NCBI GenBank assembly: GCA_034435455.1
Contig: DAOTXL010000126.1
Span: forward strand, 1-20,588
Reading direction: 5' to 3'
DNA: 20,588 nucleotides
DNA from: DAOTXL01 sp034435455
GTDB taxonomy: Bacteria; Chloroflexota; Anaerolineae; JAAYZQ01
Part shown: positions 1-6,780 of the stretch, in pieces
Layout of the letters: every line of letters starts with the position of its first letter
Numbering within the stretch: position 1 is the first letter of the stretch
Program-made: the position numbers and the translations under genes
The notes under the pieces: generated by a model
Database searches by the model: none
What the model saw: only the letters and a program-made list of their open reading frames with translations
What the model was told of the DNA's origin: nothing

Positions 1-405
1 TTCAGCCCGTTTTCGACGGGCGGATCTTGGCGGATGCGCCCCACCCCTACCCCTACCCCGACGCCTGAACCATACATCCCGCCGCCGCCAGAGCCCCGGG
101 TGCGGTGGATCGATCTGGCTCTGGCCATTCTGGGCATGATGGTGGCCGGCGGGGTCGTTCTGGTGGCCGGACGGCGTGCCGGAGTAAAGAACCGCGCCGC
201 GACCCTTGTGGACCGGTTGCCTTTATGGAGTTGGGTGTGTGGCCTGGTGGGCTATCTGTTCTATGGATTGGAGATGCCGGGCAGTGGGATCCTGGAGGGG
301 GTGACCCCGGGGCTGCGTGGCCTGCTCATCGGCCTGGGGTGCGGCCTGCTGCCGCTGGTGGCCGTCGTCTGGTTGAGGCTCCAGAAGCGCGGGAGTGGGC
401 AGTAG
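1..405 (+). CDS. C-terminal part of a proline-rich multi-pass membrane protein (5' end outside window)
   Basis: The frame is open from the window edge with no stop before the TAG at 403-405, so this is the 3' end of a longer gene. I do not recognise a family. The visible part begins with a low-complexity Thr-Pro repeat and a run of prolines (bases about 40-105), a typical flexible linker. Three hydrophobic stretches follow: one starting WIDLALAILG, one around LWSWVCGLVGYLFYGL, and one around GLLIGLGCGLLPLVAVVWL. It ends with a short basic tail (LRLQKRGSGQ). The Thr-Pro linker resembles the tail of the kinase that converges on it from 518, so both may belong to a set of surface or signalling proteins. 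The first in-frame ATG is at 34, but nothing suggests it is the real start. The other two plus frames at the edge are less protein-like. Confidence 0.55.
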   Translation, partial: FSPFSTGGSWRMRPTPTPTPTPEPYIPPPPEPRVRWIDLALAILGMMVAGGVVLVAGRRAGVKNRAATLVDRLPLWSWVCGLVGYLFYGLEMPGSGILEGVTPGLRGLLIGLGCGLLPLVAVVWLRLQKRGSGQ

Positions 406-450
406 GGGGCTGCTGAACAGGTCCCATTTTTTACCGCCGTGGCCGGGTGG

Positions 451-480
451 GCAGAGAACCCGATGGCCATGATTCTCTGC
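451..480. other. Hairpin between convergent genes
   Basis: An 8-bp perfect inverted repeat (GCAGAGAA at 451-458 and TTCTCTGC at 473-480) with a 14-base loop lies in the 112-base gap between the convergent membrane-protein and kinase genes. No T-tract follows on either strand, so a rho-independent terminator is not well supported. It may still act as an mRNA 3'-end structure. Confidence 0.3.
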
Positions 481-517
481 GTCTCTGGGGTTGGAGTACA
501 GATTCTTCGGTGGCCCT

Positions 518-1675
518 CTACGGCCACAGATCGGTTGCCGTCGGCCCGGGGTGGAGAGTAGCCGTGGCCGGCGGGCGGCGGGTGGCCGTCGGTGTCGGGA
601 AGGAGGTGGCCGGTTCGGGGGTGGGAGAAAGGGTCGCCGCCGGGATGATCGCCGTTGGCCTTGGTGTGGGAGGCGTCGGCAGGGGGGATGGCCGGGCGGT
701 GATCAGGGCCGCGAACAGCAGCAGCGTGCCGATGATGGCCAGCAGGCTCCGGTTGGTGAGGACAAAGCGGGCGAGGGGCCGTTCCTGGTCAAAGAGGCGG
801 GCCACGGCCCGGCTGATAGGGCCGGGAGCCAGCAGAGCGGCCCGCAGTTCGGCAATGTTCGCCGGGCGGTCATCGGGGTGCATGGCCAGGCACCATAGGA
901 TGGCCTGCTCCGTCTGGGGGGAGATGGCCGGGTTGAGGCTGCGGGGGGAGGCCATGGCTTTGGGTTTCAGAAAGCGTTGTTTGGCATCGAGGGGAGGTTG
1001 TCCGGTCAGCAGGTGATAGAGGGTAGCGCCCAGGGAATAGATGTCGGAACGGGCGTCGGTGTGGCCGCTGTCGCCCCCATATTGCTCCAGGGGGGTGTAC
1101 TGCACGGTGCCCCGCCCCTGGACGACGGTGATGGTGCGCTTGTCATCGGGAGACAGCACCTTAACCAGCCCAAAGTCCACCAGTTTGACGGTGCCGGCCG
1201 GGGTGATTTTGATGTTGCCGGGTTTGATGTCGCGGTGCAGGACAGGCGGGTCCTGGGAGTGCATATATTCCAGGGCGTCGCACAGTTGCCCGGCCCAGGC
1301 CAGCACCTGGCGCTCCGGCAGGGGATGGCCCTCGCGCAGGGCATTGGCCAGCATCTCTTTGAGGTCCTGGCCGGGGACAAAGTCCATCACCAGGTAGTCC
1401 CGCTCCTCCTCGGAGAAATAGTCCGATACTTTGGGCAGGTTGGGATGGTCCAGGCGGGCCAGGGTGCTGGCTTCCTGGTAGAACTGTTCGCGGCTTTGTT
1501 TCAGTTCTTCGGGCGCGGCGTCGGGATCGGGGATGGCTTCTTTGACGGCACAGAAACGGCCTTTCAGGCGGAGGTCTTCCGCTTTGTAGGTCGCGCCCAT
1601 GCCGCCCCGCCCGACCAGTTCGACGATCTTGTACCGCTCCCGCAAAACCGTGCCGGCTGCCAGTGTTCGCGTCAA
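518..1675 (-). CDS. Membrane-anchored Ser/Thr protein kinase (PknB-like)
   Basis: This is a eukaryotic-type Ser/Thr kinase that phosphorylates proteins in the cytoplasm. The kinase domain spans about residues 15-280. It has the glycine loop GRGGMG (22-27), the ATP-binding lysine in AVKEA (K45), the catalytic loop HRDIKPGN (H147-D149) and the DFG metal-binding motif (167-169), so it should be active. A single hydrophobic segment near residues 310-327 is followed by a tail of about 58 residues rich in Pro, Thr and Ser. There are no PASTA repeats or other recognisable sensor domain. The start is TTG, supported by GGGAG at 1683-1687, seven bases upstream. A promoter lies at 1742-1770. It is divergent from an FHA-domain regulator, a common partner because FHA domains bind phosphothreonine. 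Confidence 0.93.
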   Translation of the reverse strand: MTRTLAAGTVLRERYKIVELVGRGGMGATYKAEDLRLKGRFCAVKEAIPDPDAAPEELKQSREQFYQEASTLARLDHPNLPKVSDYFSEEERDYLVMDFVPGQDLKEMLANALREGHPLPERQVLAWAGQLCDALEYMHSQDPPVLHRDIKPGNIKITPAGTVKLVDFGLVKVLSPDDKRTITVVQGRGTVQYTPLEQYGGDSGHTDARSDIYSLGATLYHLLTGQPPLDAKQRFLKPKAMASPRSLNPAISPQTEQAILWCLAMHPDDRPANIAELRAALLAPGPISRAVARLFDQERPLARFVLTNRSLLAIIGTLLLFAALITARPSPLPTPPTPRPTAIIPAATLSPTPEPATSFPTPTATRRPPATATLHPGPTATDLWP

Positions 1676-1741
1676 CGCACCGCTCCCAGGACCTGGATTG
1701 GACGGCCCAGGGCAAGCCAGGTGCCCCGGCCGAGTGCCTAT

Positions 1742-1770
1742 AGCTTAACGTAGAATCGGCATCTTGTCAA
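1742..1770 (-). promoter_or_regulatory. Sigma-A-type promoter for the Ser/Thr kinase
   Basis: On the minus strand, TTGACA (1770-1765) is followed by a 17-base spacer and TAAGCT (1747-1742). The -35 box is a perfect consensus match and the -10 box matches at three of six positions. The predicted transcription start is near 1735, giving a leader of about 60 bases. The spacer begins AGATGCC, a string that recurs in the spacer of the DUF6174 promoter. Confidence 0.5.
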
Positions 1771-1817
1771 GAAGGTGCAACCCGCTTCCAAGCCGGAGGG
1801 GGGACATCTGGGCGACC

Positions 1818-1826
1818 GGAGGAGGA
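1818..1826 (+). promoter_or_regulatory. Shine-Dalgarno that fixes the FHA gene start at 1833
   Basis: GGAGGAGGA ends six bases before the ATG at 1833. An in-frame TTG at 1764 would add 23 residues but has no comparable site, so 1833 is preferred. Confidence 0.75.
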
Positions 1827-1832
1827 ATAAGG

Positions 1833-2477
1833 ATGCACAGGGAAGTGGCCATGTTGCTGATGCTGGAGGGACCTAACCCCGGTCAGCGCATTTTTGTGGA
1901 CCAGCCGGAGTTGATCATCGGGCGCGATGAAAGTTGCGACCTGGTCATCCCGGAGCGACAGGTGTCGCGCCGGCATGCCCGCCTCTGGCTGGACAACGAC
2001 CACTATTTCCTGGAGGATTTGGGCTCAAAGAACGGCACTTTTGTCAACGGCCAGGAGATCAAGGCCCCCCGTGCTTTGCAGGATGGGGATGAGATCCAGG
2101 TGGCTTTTTGCTGCAAGCTGACCTTCGTCGGCGCCGAGGCCACCGCCCCCGTGGTCCGGGAGGAGCGAAAATGGGGGTTGCGGATGGATGTGCAGAGCAA
2201 GCGGGTGTGGGTGGCCGGGCAGGAGATCGATCCGCCCCTGTCCCTGGCCCAGTACCGCTTGCTGGAGCTGCTCTACCAGGAACCGGGGCGGGTTTACAGC
2301 CGCGAAGAGGTGATCAAGGCCGTCTGGCCGGAAGACGATCCGGAGGGCATCTCGGAGCAGGCCATTGATGCCCTGGCCCGTCGCCTGCGGGAGCGCCTGG
2401 CCGAGGTGGACCCCGCTACCCAGTATGTCGCCACGGTGCGGGGGCACGGCTTCCGGCTGGAAAATGTGGTGCCCTGA
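1833..2477 (+). CDS. FHA domain fused to an OmpR/PhoB-type winged-helix DNA-binding domain
   Basis: This 214-residue protein joins an N-terminal FHA domain (about residues 8-95) to a C-terminal transcriptional regulatory winged helix (about 115-212). The FHA signature residues are all present: GR at 30-31, SRRH at 45-48, and the SKNGTFVNG segment near 65-73. The second half has the OmpR/PhoB pattern, including the SREEVIKAVW helix and the RLRERL recognition-helix region, and ends with the usual GHGFRL wing. There is no receiver domain. The likely role is a transcription factor controlled by phosphothreonine binding, probably downstream of the divergent kinase; that link is inference. The start was chosen from the Shine-Dalgarno at 1818-1826. 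The gene converges on the CpXC gene with only nine bases between them. Confidence 0.9.
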   Translation: MHREVAMLLMLEGPNPGQRIFVDQPELIIGRDESCDLVIPERQVSRRHARLWLDNDHYFLEDLGSKNGTFVNGQEIKAPRALQDGDEIQVAFCCKLTFVGAEATAPVVREERKWGLRMDVQSKRVWVAGQEIDPPLSLAQYRLLELLYQEPGRVYSREEVIKAVWPEDDPEGISEQAIDALARRLRERLAEVDPATQYVATVRGHGFRLENVVP

Positions 2478-2486
2478 GTGCCCACC

Positions 2487-3836
2487 TTATTTTAGCATGG
2501 CGGCGGCCTGTTCCCGGAGGTGGTCCAGCTTCTGGGCCGTTTCCAGGCGGCCGCTGGTGCGCATCTCTTCGCCCACCAGGCGCATCATCTCCAGCAGCCG
2601 GGGGGTGATCTGCTGACGGTTCTCCTCCAGCAGTGCCCGGACCGGGTCGGGCCCCTCGGTGTTCAGCAGGGCATTGATGAACTGCACCTCAGGCGGCTGG
2701 TTTTCCAGGATCATCTTCATGAGCCGGTCGCCTATCGCCATCAGCCGTTCGGCCTCGTCGGTGCGGCCTGTCTGTTCGGCAGCCCTCAGCCGGGTGGATA
2801 GGACGCTCAGAAACAGGTCGTCTACCCGATCCAGGTTGTCGTCAAGGGCTTTTGCCAGGTCAGGGCTATCCAGGATCGTTTGCAGGAGCCGGTCTGCTTC
2901 CTCCGCTGCCCGTTGCATTTCAGCATCAATCTGGGCCGTCAGGTCCAGGGTGGTCTGGCGCAACGCTTTGAGCTTTTGTGCCCGGTCGGCATCGCCGGCC
3001 CGTTCTGCCGCTTCGATCTGCTCCGTCAGTTGCCGGTAAAAGAGGTAATCAATAGCCGGCCGGGCAACGGCGATCATGGTCTCGACCTGGATCTGCTCTC
3101 CGGCCAGGGCGGCCTGCACCAGCCTGTCCAGAAGCCCTTCGCGGGTGATCTCCCGGCCCAGGCTGCGGATCGCTTTCTCCCGCGCGGCGATCTCCCGCCC
3201 CATAGTCGTCCACTCGAGCAGTTGAGCGCGCAGGGCCAGCAACTGCTGGACGACCTGGGCCTGGTTGCCGGCCTGGGCCAGGTCCAGGTTTATGGTCAGC
3301 AGTTGGAAGAACTCATAGTCCACCAGCTTTTCATTCTCCTGGACGATCACCCGGCGGGCCTCCTCGCTGGTGGCCTGCAGCAGCCGGTTGAGCAGGGCGG
3401 CCCGGGCCCGTTGGGCGGCGAGCATTTCGGGGGTGATGCCATCGGCCTCCAGGATGGCTTCGATCATCCCTTCCAGCCGCAAAAAGTTGCGCGGGCGGAG
3501 CAGGTAGCCCTTGCGCTGTTCGGCCGGCAGGGCAGAGATCAGCCGGTTGGTCAGGTCGCCGACGATGCGCTGTTGCTCCATTTCCGACAGGCCCAGTTCG
3601 GGGGGCGTGAAGGTGAGGAGCAGTTCTTTATCCGGGTCGTGGTAGACCATCGGCGTGCTCAGCGTGCCGGCGAAGCCGCAGTGGGAACAGACGGCGATGT
3701 TGGCCTGGCCCGATAGGAGCAAGGCTTTGGCCTCCGGGCTTTCTGCAGCATCTATGAGGGTCAGCACCGGGGTGACAAAGCGGGCCTTGCAGTTCGGGCA
3801 CGATACGGGGACGGCCTGGTAGGTGGTTGCAGTCAA
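2487..3836 (-). CDS. CpXC-domain zinc-ribbon protein with a long helical C-terminal region
   Basis: The N-terminus carries a CpXC domain: a CPNC pair (C13, C16) and a CSHC pair (C50, C53) that would bind one zinc ion. The domain continues to about residue 120. The remaining 330 residues are charged and Ala/Leu/Glu-rich, predicted to be almost all helical and partly coiled-coil, with no catalytic motif that I can see. Molecular function is unknown; CpXC is a family-level name based on the cysteine pattern. The start is a TTG preceded by AAAGGA at 3845-3850, eight bases upstream. The stop codon of the PHP gene ends only three bases upstream, so the two are probably cotranscribed and may be translationally coupled. 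Confidence 0.85.
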   Translation of the reverse strand: MTATTYQAVPVSCPNCKARFVTPVLTLIDAAESPEAKALLLSGQANIAVCSHCGFAGTLSTPMVYHDPDKELLLTFTPPELGLSEMEQQRIVGDLTNRLISALPAEQRKGYLLRPRNFLRLEGMIEAILEADGITPEMLAAQRARAALLNRLLQATSEEARRVIVQENEKLVDYEFFQLLTINLDLAQAGNQAQVVQQLLALRAQLLEWTTMGREIAAREKAIRSLGREITREGLLDRLVQAALAGEQIQVETMIAVARPAIDYLFYRQLTEQIEAAERAGDADRAQKLKALRQTTLDLTAQIDAEMQRAAEEADRLLQTILDSPDLAKALDDNLDRVDDLFLSVLSTRLRAAEQTGRTDEAERLMAIGDRLMKMILENQPPEVQFINALLNTEGPDPVRALLEENRQQITPRLLEMMRLVGEEMRTSGRLETAQKLDHLREQAAAMLK

Positions 3837-3839
3837 GGT

Positions 3840-4523
3840 TCAAATCCTTTCTAAGGAATGATGGCGGTACACCAGCTCCCAGGCGTTGCCGGTCAGCGCG
3901 GCGTGGGCTTCTTCCTCGGTCAGGCCGGCGCCGAGGGCCACCAGCCGGGCGCGGCCCTGATCGATCATGTCGCCGGGGGTGTGGGTGTCGGTGTTTACTA
4001 CCAGTCGGGCGCCGGTCAGCCGGGCGATACGGGCGACGTGGCCGTTGGTCAGGTTGTGGCCGCCGCGGGCGGTGATCTCCAGGGTTACGCCGTTGGCGGC
4101 GGCCAGGGCGGCTTCCTCTTCGGTGATGAGGCCGGGGTGAGCCAGGATGTCCACATCGGGGCATTCGACGGCGGCGCGGTTGGTGCCGGGGAAGACCGGC
4201 TCCATCAGCGTCTCGCCGTGGACGACCACCAGCCGGGCGCCCAGGTGACGGGCGCGGCGGGCCAGGGGCGCGATCTGGGCGGGCCGCACGTGGGTGATCT
4301 CGACACCGGGGATAAAGGTCACTTCAAAGGCGGGGGCGCCCTCGCGGGAGAAACGGGTCAGTTGGCCCACCACTTCCTCCAGATTGGAGGCGTCGGCATG
4401 GTCGGTGATGGCCAGTGCGCCGTAGCCCAGGACCTCGGCGCGGCGCAACATTTCGCCGGGCAGGAGGACGCCATCGCTGAAAAAGGAATGGGTGTGCAGG
4501 TCAACGCGGGCTTGTTTGTCCAT
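3840..4523 (-). CDS. PHP-domain phosphoesterase (histidinol-phosphatase-like)
   Basis: This 227-residue protein is a compact PHP-family metal-dependent phosphoesterase. Metal-binding motifs appear in the expected order: DLHTHS (H10, H12), ITDHAD (D41, H42), a GVE segment in FIPGVEITH, VVHGE, AHPG, and NTDTH near the C-terminus. These are the histidines and acids used for the trinuclear metal centre of the family. It could dephosphorylate histidinol phosphate or another small phosphoester; no other his gene is nearby, so the substrate is open. A promoter at 4533-4561 puts the transcription start about at the ATG itself, and no Shine-Dalgarno is visible, so the message may be leaderless. The downstream gene is the CpXC protein, three bases away. 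Confidence 0.88.
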   Translation of the reverse strand: MDKQARVDLHTHSFFSDGVLLPGEMLRRAEVLGYGALAITDHADASNLEEVVGQLTRFSREGAPAFEVTFIPGVEITHVRPAQIAPLARRARHLGARLVVVHGETLMEPVFPGTNRAAVECPDVDILAHPGLITEEEAALAAANGVTLEITARGGHNLTNGHVARIARLTGARLVVNTDTHTPGDMIDQGRARLVALGAGLTEEEAHAALTGNAWELVYRHHSLERI

Positions 4524-4532
4524 AGCGGGTCA

Positions 4533-4561
4533 AGTTTAGGCCAGAAGGGGCAATCTGTCAA
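4533..4561 (-). promoter_or_regulatory. Sigma-A-type promoter for the PHP gene, probably leaderless
   Basis: On the minus strand TTGACA (4561-4556) and TAAACT (4538-4533) are separated by 17 bases. The ATG at 4523 is only ten bases past the end of the -10 box, so transcription would start within a few bases of the start codon. No Shine-Dalgarno lies in between. Confidence 0.55.
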
Positions 4562-4598
4562 ATCGGAGGTGGGGGTTGGGAGAGGATCGGGGCCTGGA

Positions 4599-4991
4599 TC
4601 ACGGCTCGTGCACAAAGAGCAGGCCGGCCGCCAGACGCCCAAGCCCCAGTCCACACAGGCCCAGCCCCCAGCCCAGGTTGCCGGTGAGCAACAGGACAGG
4701 CACGCCATAGACGGCGGCAAAAAAGACAAACAGGGCGTTCAGGCCCAGGACAAAACCGACATTTTCCCGGCGCTCGGCAACCAGGCGGCGCATGGCCAGG
4801 ACCATCATCGGCACCTCGGCCAGCGAGAAGCCGCCCAGGACAAGGGCCAGGAGCAGGGCCACCATCGGGTAAGGCAGCAGGGCCGGGACGGTGCCGCTGC
4901 CTGTCAGCCAGGTGGCTACGGCGGCCAGGGCTCCATCTGCCAGGAGCCCTCCCACACCGCTCAACAGCAAATGGCGGCGGAAACGGGTCAT
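4599..4991 (-). CDS. Small multi-pass membrane protein, unknown function
   Basis: This 130-residue protein is largely hydrophobic. Four likely transmembrane segments can be read: one near residues 8-27, one around LPYPMVALLLALVLGGFSLA, one around VGFVLGLNALFVFFAAVYGV, and one in the Gly/Leu-rich C-terminal stretch. A basic loop with several arginines (MRRLVAERRE) sits between the second and third. I do not recognise the family and see no catalytic motif. The ATG at 4991 is preceded by AGGGAG eight bases upstream, and a perfect-consensus promoter lies at 5030-5058, so the gene is probably well expressed. It ends 75 bases before the PHP gene, which has its own promoter. Confidence 0.8.
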   Translation of the reverse strand: MTRFRRHLLLSGVGGLLADGALAAVATWLTGSGTVPALLPYPMVALLLALVLGGFSLAEVPMMVLAMRRLVAERRENVGFVLGLNALFVFFAAVYGVPVLLLTGNLGWGLGLCGLGLGRLAAGLLFVHEP

Positions 4992-5029
4992 GTAGACAAC
5001 TCCCTGGTCCTTGGGCGTAGGACCTCTGG

Positions 5030-5058
5030 ATTATAACCTTGCCGAGAGGGGATGTCAA
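5030..5058 (-). promoter_or_regulatory. Perfect-consensus promoter for the small membrane protein
   Basis: On the minus strand TTGACA (5058-5053), a 17-base spacer and TATAAT (5035-5030) match the sigma-A/sigma-70 consensus at every position. The transcription start would be near 5023, giving a leader of about 30 bases. It lies directly beside an opposing promoter at 5065-5093. Confidence 0.8.
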
Positions 5059-5064
5059 ACCCGC

Positions 5065-5093
5065 TTGCCATTTTGTCCCTTTTGCGCTACAAT
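5065..5093 (+). promoter_or_regulatory. Sigma-A-type promoter for the DnaN-like gene
   Basis: TTGCCA (5065-5070), a 17-base spacer and TACAAT (5088-5093) give a good promoter about 55 bases upstream of the ATG at 5156. It is back-to-back with the minus-strand promoter at 5030-5058, with only six bases between the two -35 boxes, so the two polymerases may compete. Confidence 0.65.
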
Positions 5094-5155
5094 GGCGTTG
5101 GCTGATGATGACCGGCCTATGCCTTCCTGAGGGAAGGCGGAAAGGGGGGAACACG

Positions 5156-5938
5156 ATGGAGCAAAGCCGTCTGTCTATACCGGGCGAGGTCCTCTGTTCG
5201 GGGGTGCGGTTAGCCTCCTCCCGGTCGGAGGAGCCGATCCTGTGCCTGATCAAGGCCGAAGCGGTCAAATTTGTAGCCGTGAGTGGGTTGCGGCTGGTGA
5301 TCTCGTGGGAGAAGCAACTGCGCCCGCCTGCTGCCGGCAATCTGGCTTTCCTGATCCCTCCCCTGGTCGCCGAACTTCTCTCCGGCAAGGCCATCTGCTC
5401 CCAGATCGCCATCGAGTTTGCTATGGTGGGACAGGTCGCGATTGCCAGGCTGATCGATCATCTGGGCACCTACGAGATCCGCTGGAAGTCCGATCTGAAC
5501 GCCTTCCCGGCCCCTGAAGCCTTTGGCCAGATCCTCGAGGTGCCTGCCGAGTTGATGGAGGTGCCCTATCTCAAGTTCTCGGATGCTGCCCATCAGGCTG
5601 TGGCCAAACTGGCGCGCATGGAGGCCGAGGAGCAGATCAGTCCGAGCAAGCTGGCCATCCTGATCGATCTCGACTTTGGCCGGCTGCGGGTGGACGGGGA
5701 GGAGATTGTCACCACCGAAAGCCGCCAGTACTACTTTGACCCCCGCCTCGTCATCCGGGCCCTGGAGTTTCTGAAGGAGCGGAACCTGCGCCTGGGCCTC
5801 ACCCCATTGCCCGGCGAGCAACGGGCCTACCTGTCGCTCCTGTCGGAGGAGGAGAACTGGACGGTCCACTGCTCGTTGCTGTCCATTGGCAAAGACACGC
5901 AAAAGCTCTACCCGCTTCCGCCGGGGCGGAACCGGTAG
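5156..5938 (+). CDS. Possible two-domain DnaN (sliding clamp)-like protein
   Basis: The protein has 260 residues. By eye, the first half resembles domain I of the bacterial beta clamp: LASSRSEEPIL near residue 20 matches the clamp's SSR...PIL segment, followed by a KFVAVSGLRLVISWE-like strand, then FLIPPLVAELLSG, resembling the clamp's PARLLADLV region. The second half has a KFSDAAHQAVAKLARM helix, an AILIDLDFGRLRVDGEEI strand pair, and YFDPRLVIRALEFL, which resembles the clamp segment FNARYLLDALKAL. Real clamps have three domains and about 370 residues, so one domain appears to be missing. This is pattern matching only; a plain hypothetical protein is the alternative. The start is taken at the ATG at 5156 behind a purine-rich AAAGGGGGG; an upstream in-frame extension to 5039 overlaps the promoter and is rejected. 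Confidence 0.6.
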   Translation: MEQSRLSIPGEVLCSGVRLASSRSEEPILCLIKAEAVKFVAVSGLRLVISWEKQLRPPAAGNLAFLIPPLVAELLSGKAICSQIAIEFAMVGQVAIARLIDHLGTYEIRWKSDLNAFPAPEAFGQILEVPAELMEVPYLKFSDAAHQAVAKLARMEAEEQISPSKLAILIDLDFGRLRVDGEEIVTTESRQYYFDPRLVIRALEFLKERNLRLGLTPLPGEQRAYLSLLSEEENWTVHCSLLSIGKDTQKLYPLPPGRNR

Positions 5939-5946
5939 GGCCGGCT

Positions 5947-6483
5947 TTATCGCCTGTCCACCTGGATCACCACAATCTGCCAGTCGTCGTCGTAGGCCTG
6001 CTCGTTGTCCATGGCCAGCCGGCGGGGGAACCCCAGGTCGGGGTCGAAGGCAAGGTCGATCTTCCACCCTTTTTGCCCCACCAGGCTTTCGAGATCGCCC
6101 GCGGTCTCGAACAGGCCCGGCACCGTCCATCGCGCGGCCTGTTCGGGCGACACCGCCACCGGCTCTTCCACGGCGCGATCGCCGTAGAAGCCGCAGGACC
6201 GGGCCGGCCCATAGTGGGCGGTGAGGGTTGCCGTGAGCACCCGGCCCTCCCGCACCTCGGCGACGACGTCATAGTAGCACCACAGGCTGTGAAATTCTTG
6301 CAGTTGGATGCGATAATCAGAGATCGCTTTCCCTTCCCATCGCTTCCTGGCCTCCTCAACGGCGCCTGCCCGGCATGTTATCAGGCGCAGCAGCATCAGC
6401 AGCAGGAGGGCGACGCCGGCCAATCGCAGCCATGCTACTTCTTTCCTTCGTTGCTCCTCACGGCGATCCTTTTGTTCTTCCAT
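5947..6483 (-). CDS. DUF6174-like membrane-anchored protein
   Basis: This 178-residue protein begins with a very charged cytoplasmic segment of about 16 residues and one hydrophobic anchor (about 17-37), so the bulk should lie outside the membrane. The outer part fits DUF6174: a Trp followed by ISDYRIQLQ, a CYYDVVAEVREGRV strand pair, then a late FD...GFPRRL segment with a following acidic DNEQAYDDDW stretch. Function of that family is unknown. Two Cys, in LWCYY and SCGFY, could form a disulfide. It converges with the DnaN-like gene with eight bases between them. Promoter at 6603-6632; the Shine-Dalgarno is weak (AGGA about 13 bases from the ATG). Confidence 0.8.
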   Translation of the reverse strand: MEEQKDRREEQRRKEVAWLRLAGVALLLLMLLRLITCRAGAVEEARKRWEGKAISDYRIQLQEFHSLWCYYDVVAEVREGRVLTATLTAHYGPARSCGFYGDRAVEEPVAVSPEQAARWTVPGLFETAGDLESLVGQKGWKIDLAFDPDLGFPRRLAMDNEQAYDDDWQIVVIQVDRR

Positions 6484-6602
6484 CTTCTTTCATCCTGGTT
6501 TCAAGGGGCCTTTCTGGAACCCGGCGCAGGGAGGAGGGCCGCACGGCTGAACCCAAAACCGGTCGAGGATCCCCATCCTGCAGGGTGGCCAGGGACGGTG
6601 GG

Positions 6603-6632
6603 ATTGTACCATACCCTGGCATCTTGTGTCAA
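6603..6632 (-). promoter_or_regulatory. Sigma-A-type promoter for the DUF6174-like gene
   Basis: On the minus strand TTGACA (6632-6627), an 18-base spacer and TACAAT (6608-6603). The transcript would start near 6596 with a leader of about 110 bases. The spacer begins CAAGATGCC, as in the kinase promoter. Confidence 0.65.
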
Positions 6633-6674
6633 ACCGGCGACCAGCGATACCCTTTGTGCTCCCCAGGTCCAAAT

Positions 6675-6703
6675 GTGACAGACTGACCCCTTTGTGATAC
6701 AAT
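6675..6703 (+). promoter_or_regulatory. Sigma-A-type promoter for the aldolase-Fae gene cluster
   Basis: GTGACA (6675-6680), a 17-base spacer and TACAAT (6698-6703) lie upstream of the gene at 6781. The leader would be about 70 bases and carries a strong Shine-Dalgarno (AAAGGAGGAGG at 6765-6775). This is the only clear promoter ahead of the 6781 and 8099 genes. Confidence 0.7.
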
Positions 6704-6780
6704 AGGAGCGCCCAGTTCGGGTCAGTGATAACATCCGATTCAAAACTACATGCGCCGGTGCATGAAAGGAGGAGGAACCG

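Noticed and set aside
40..105. Thr-Pro repeat as a DNA tandem repeat or CRISPR-like array
   Set aside because: It is a short codon-level low-complexity stretch inside a protein linker, with no spacers.
451..480. Rho-independent terminator
   Set aside because: The hairpin is perfect but has no T-tract on either strand, so I list it only as a hairpin.
3858..5036. Plus-strand open frame of 392 codons opposite the PHP and membrane-protein genes
   Set aside because: It spans two real minus-strand genes and their promoters and has typical shadow composition (Gly, Gln, His, Val).
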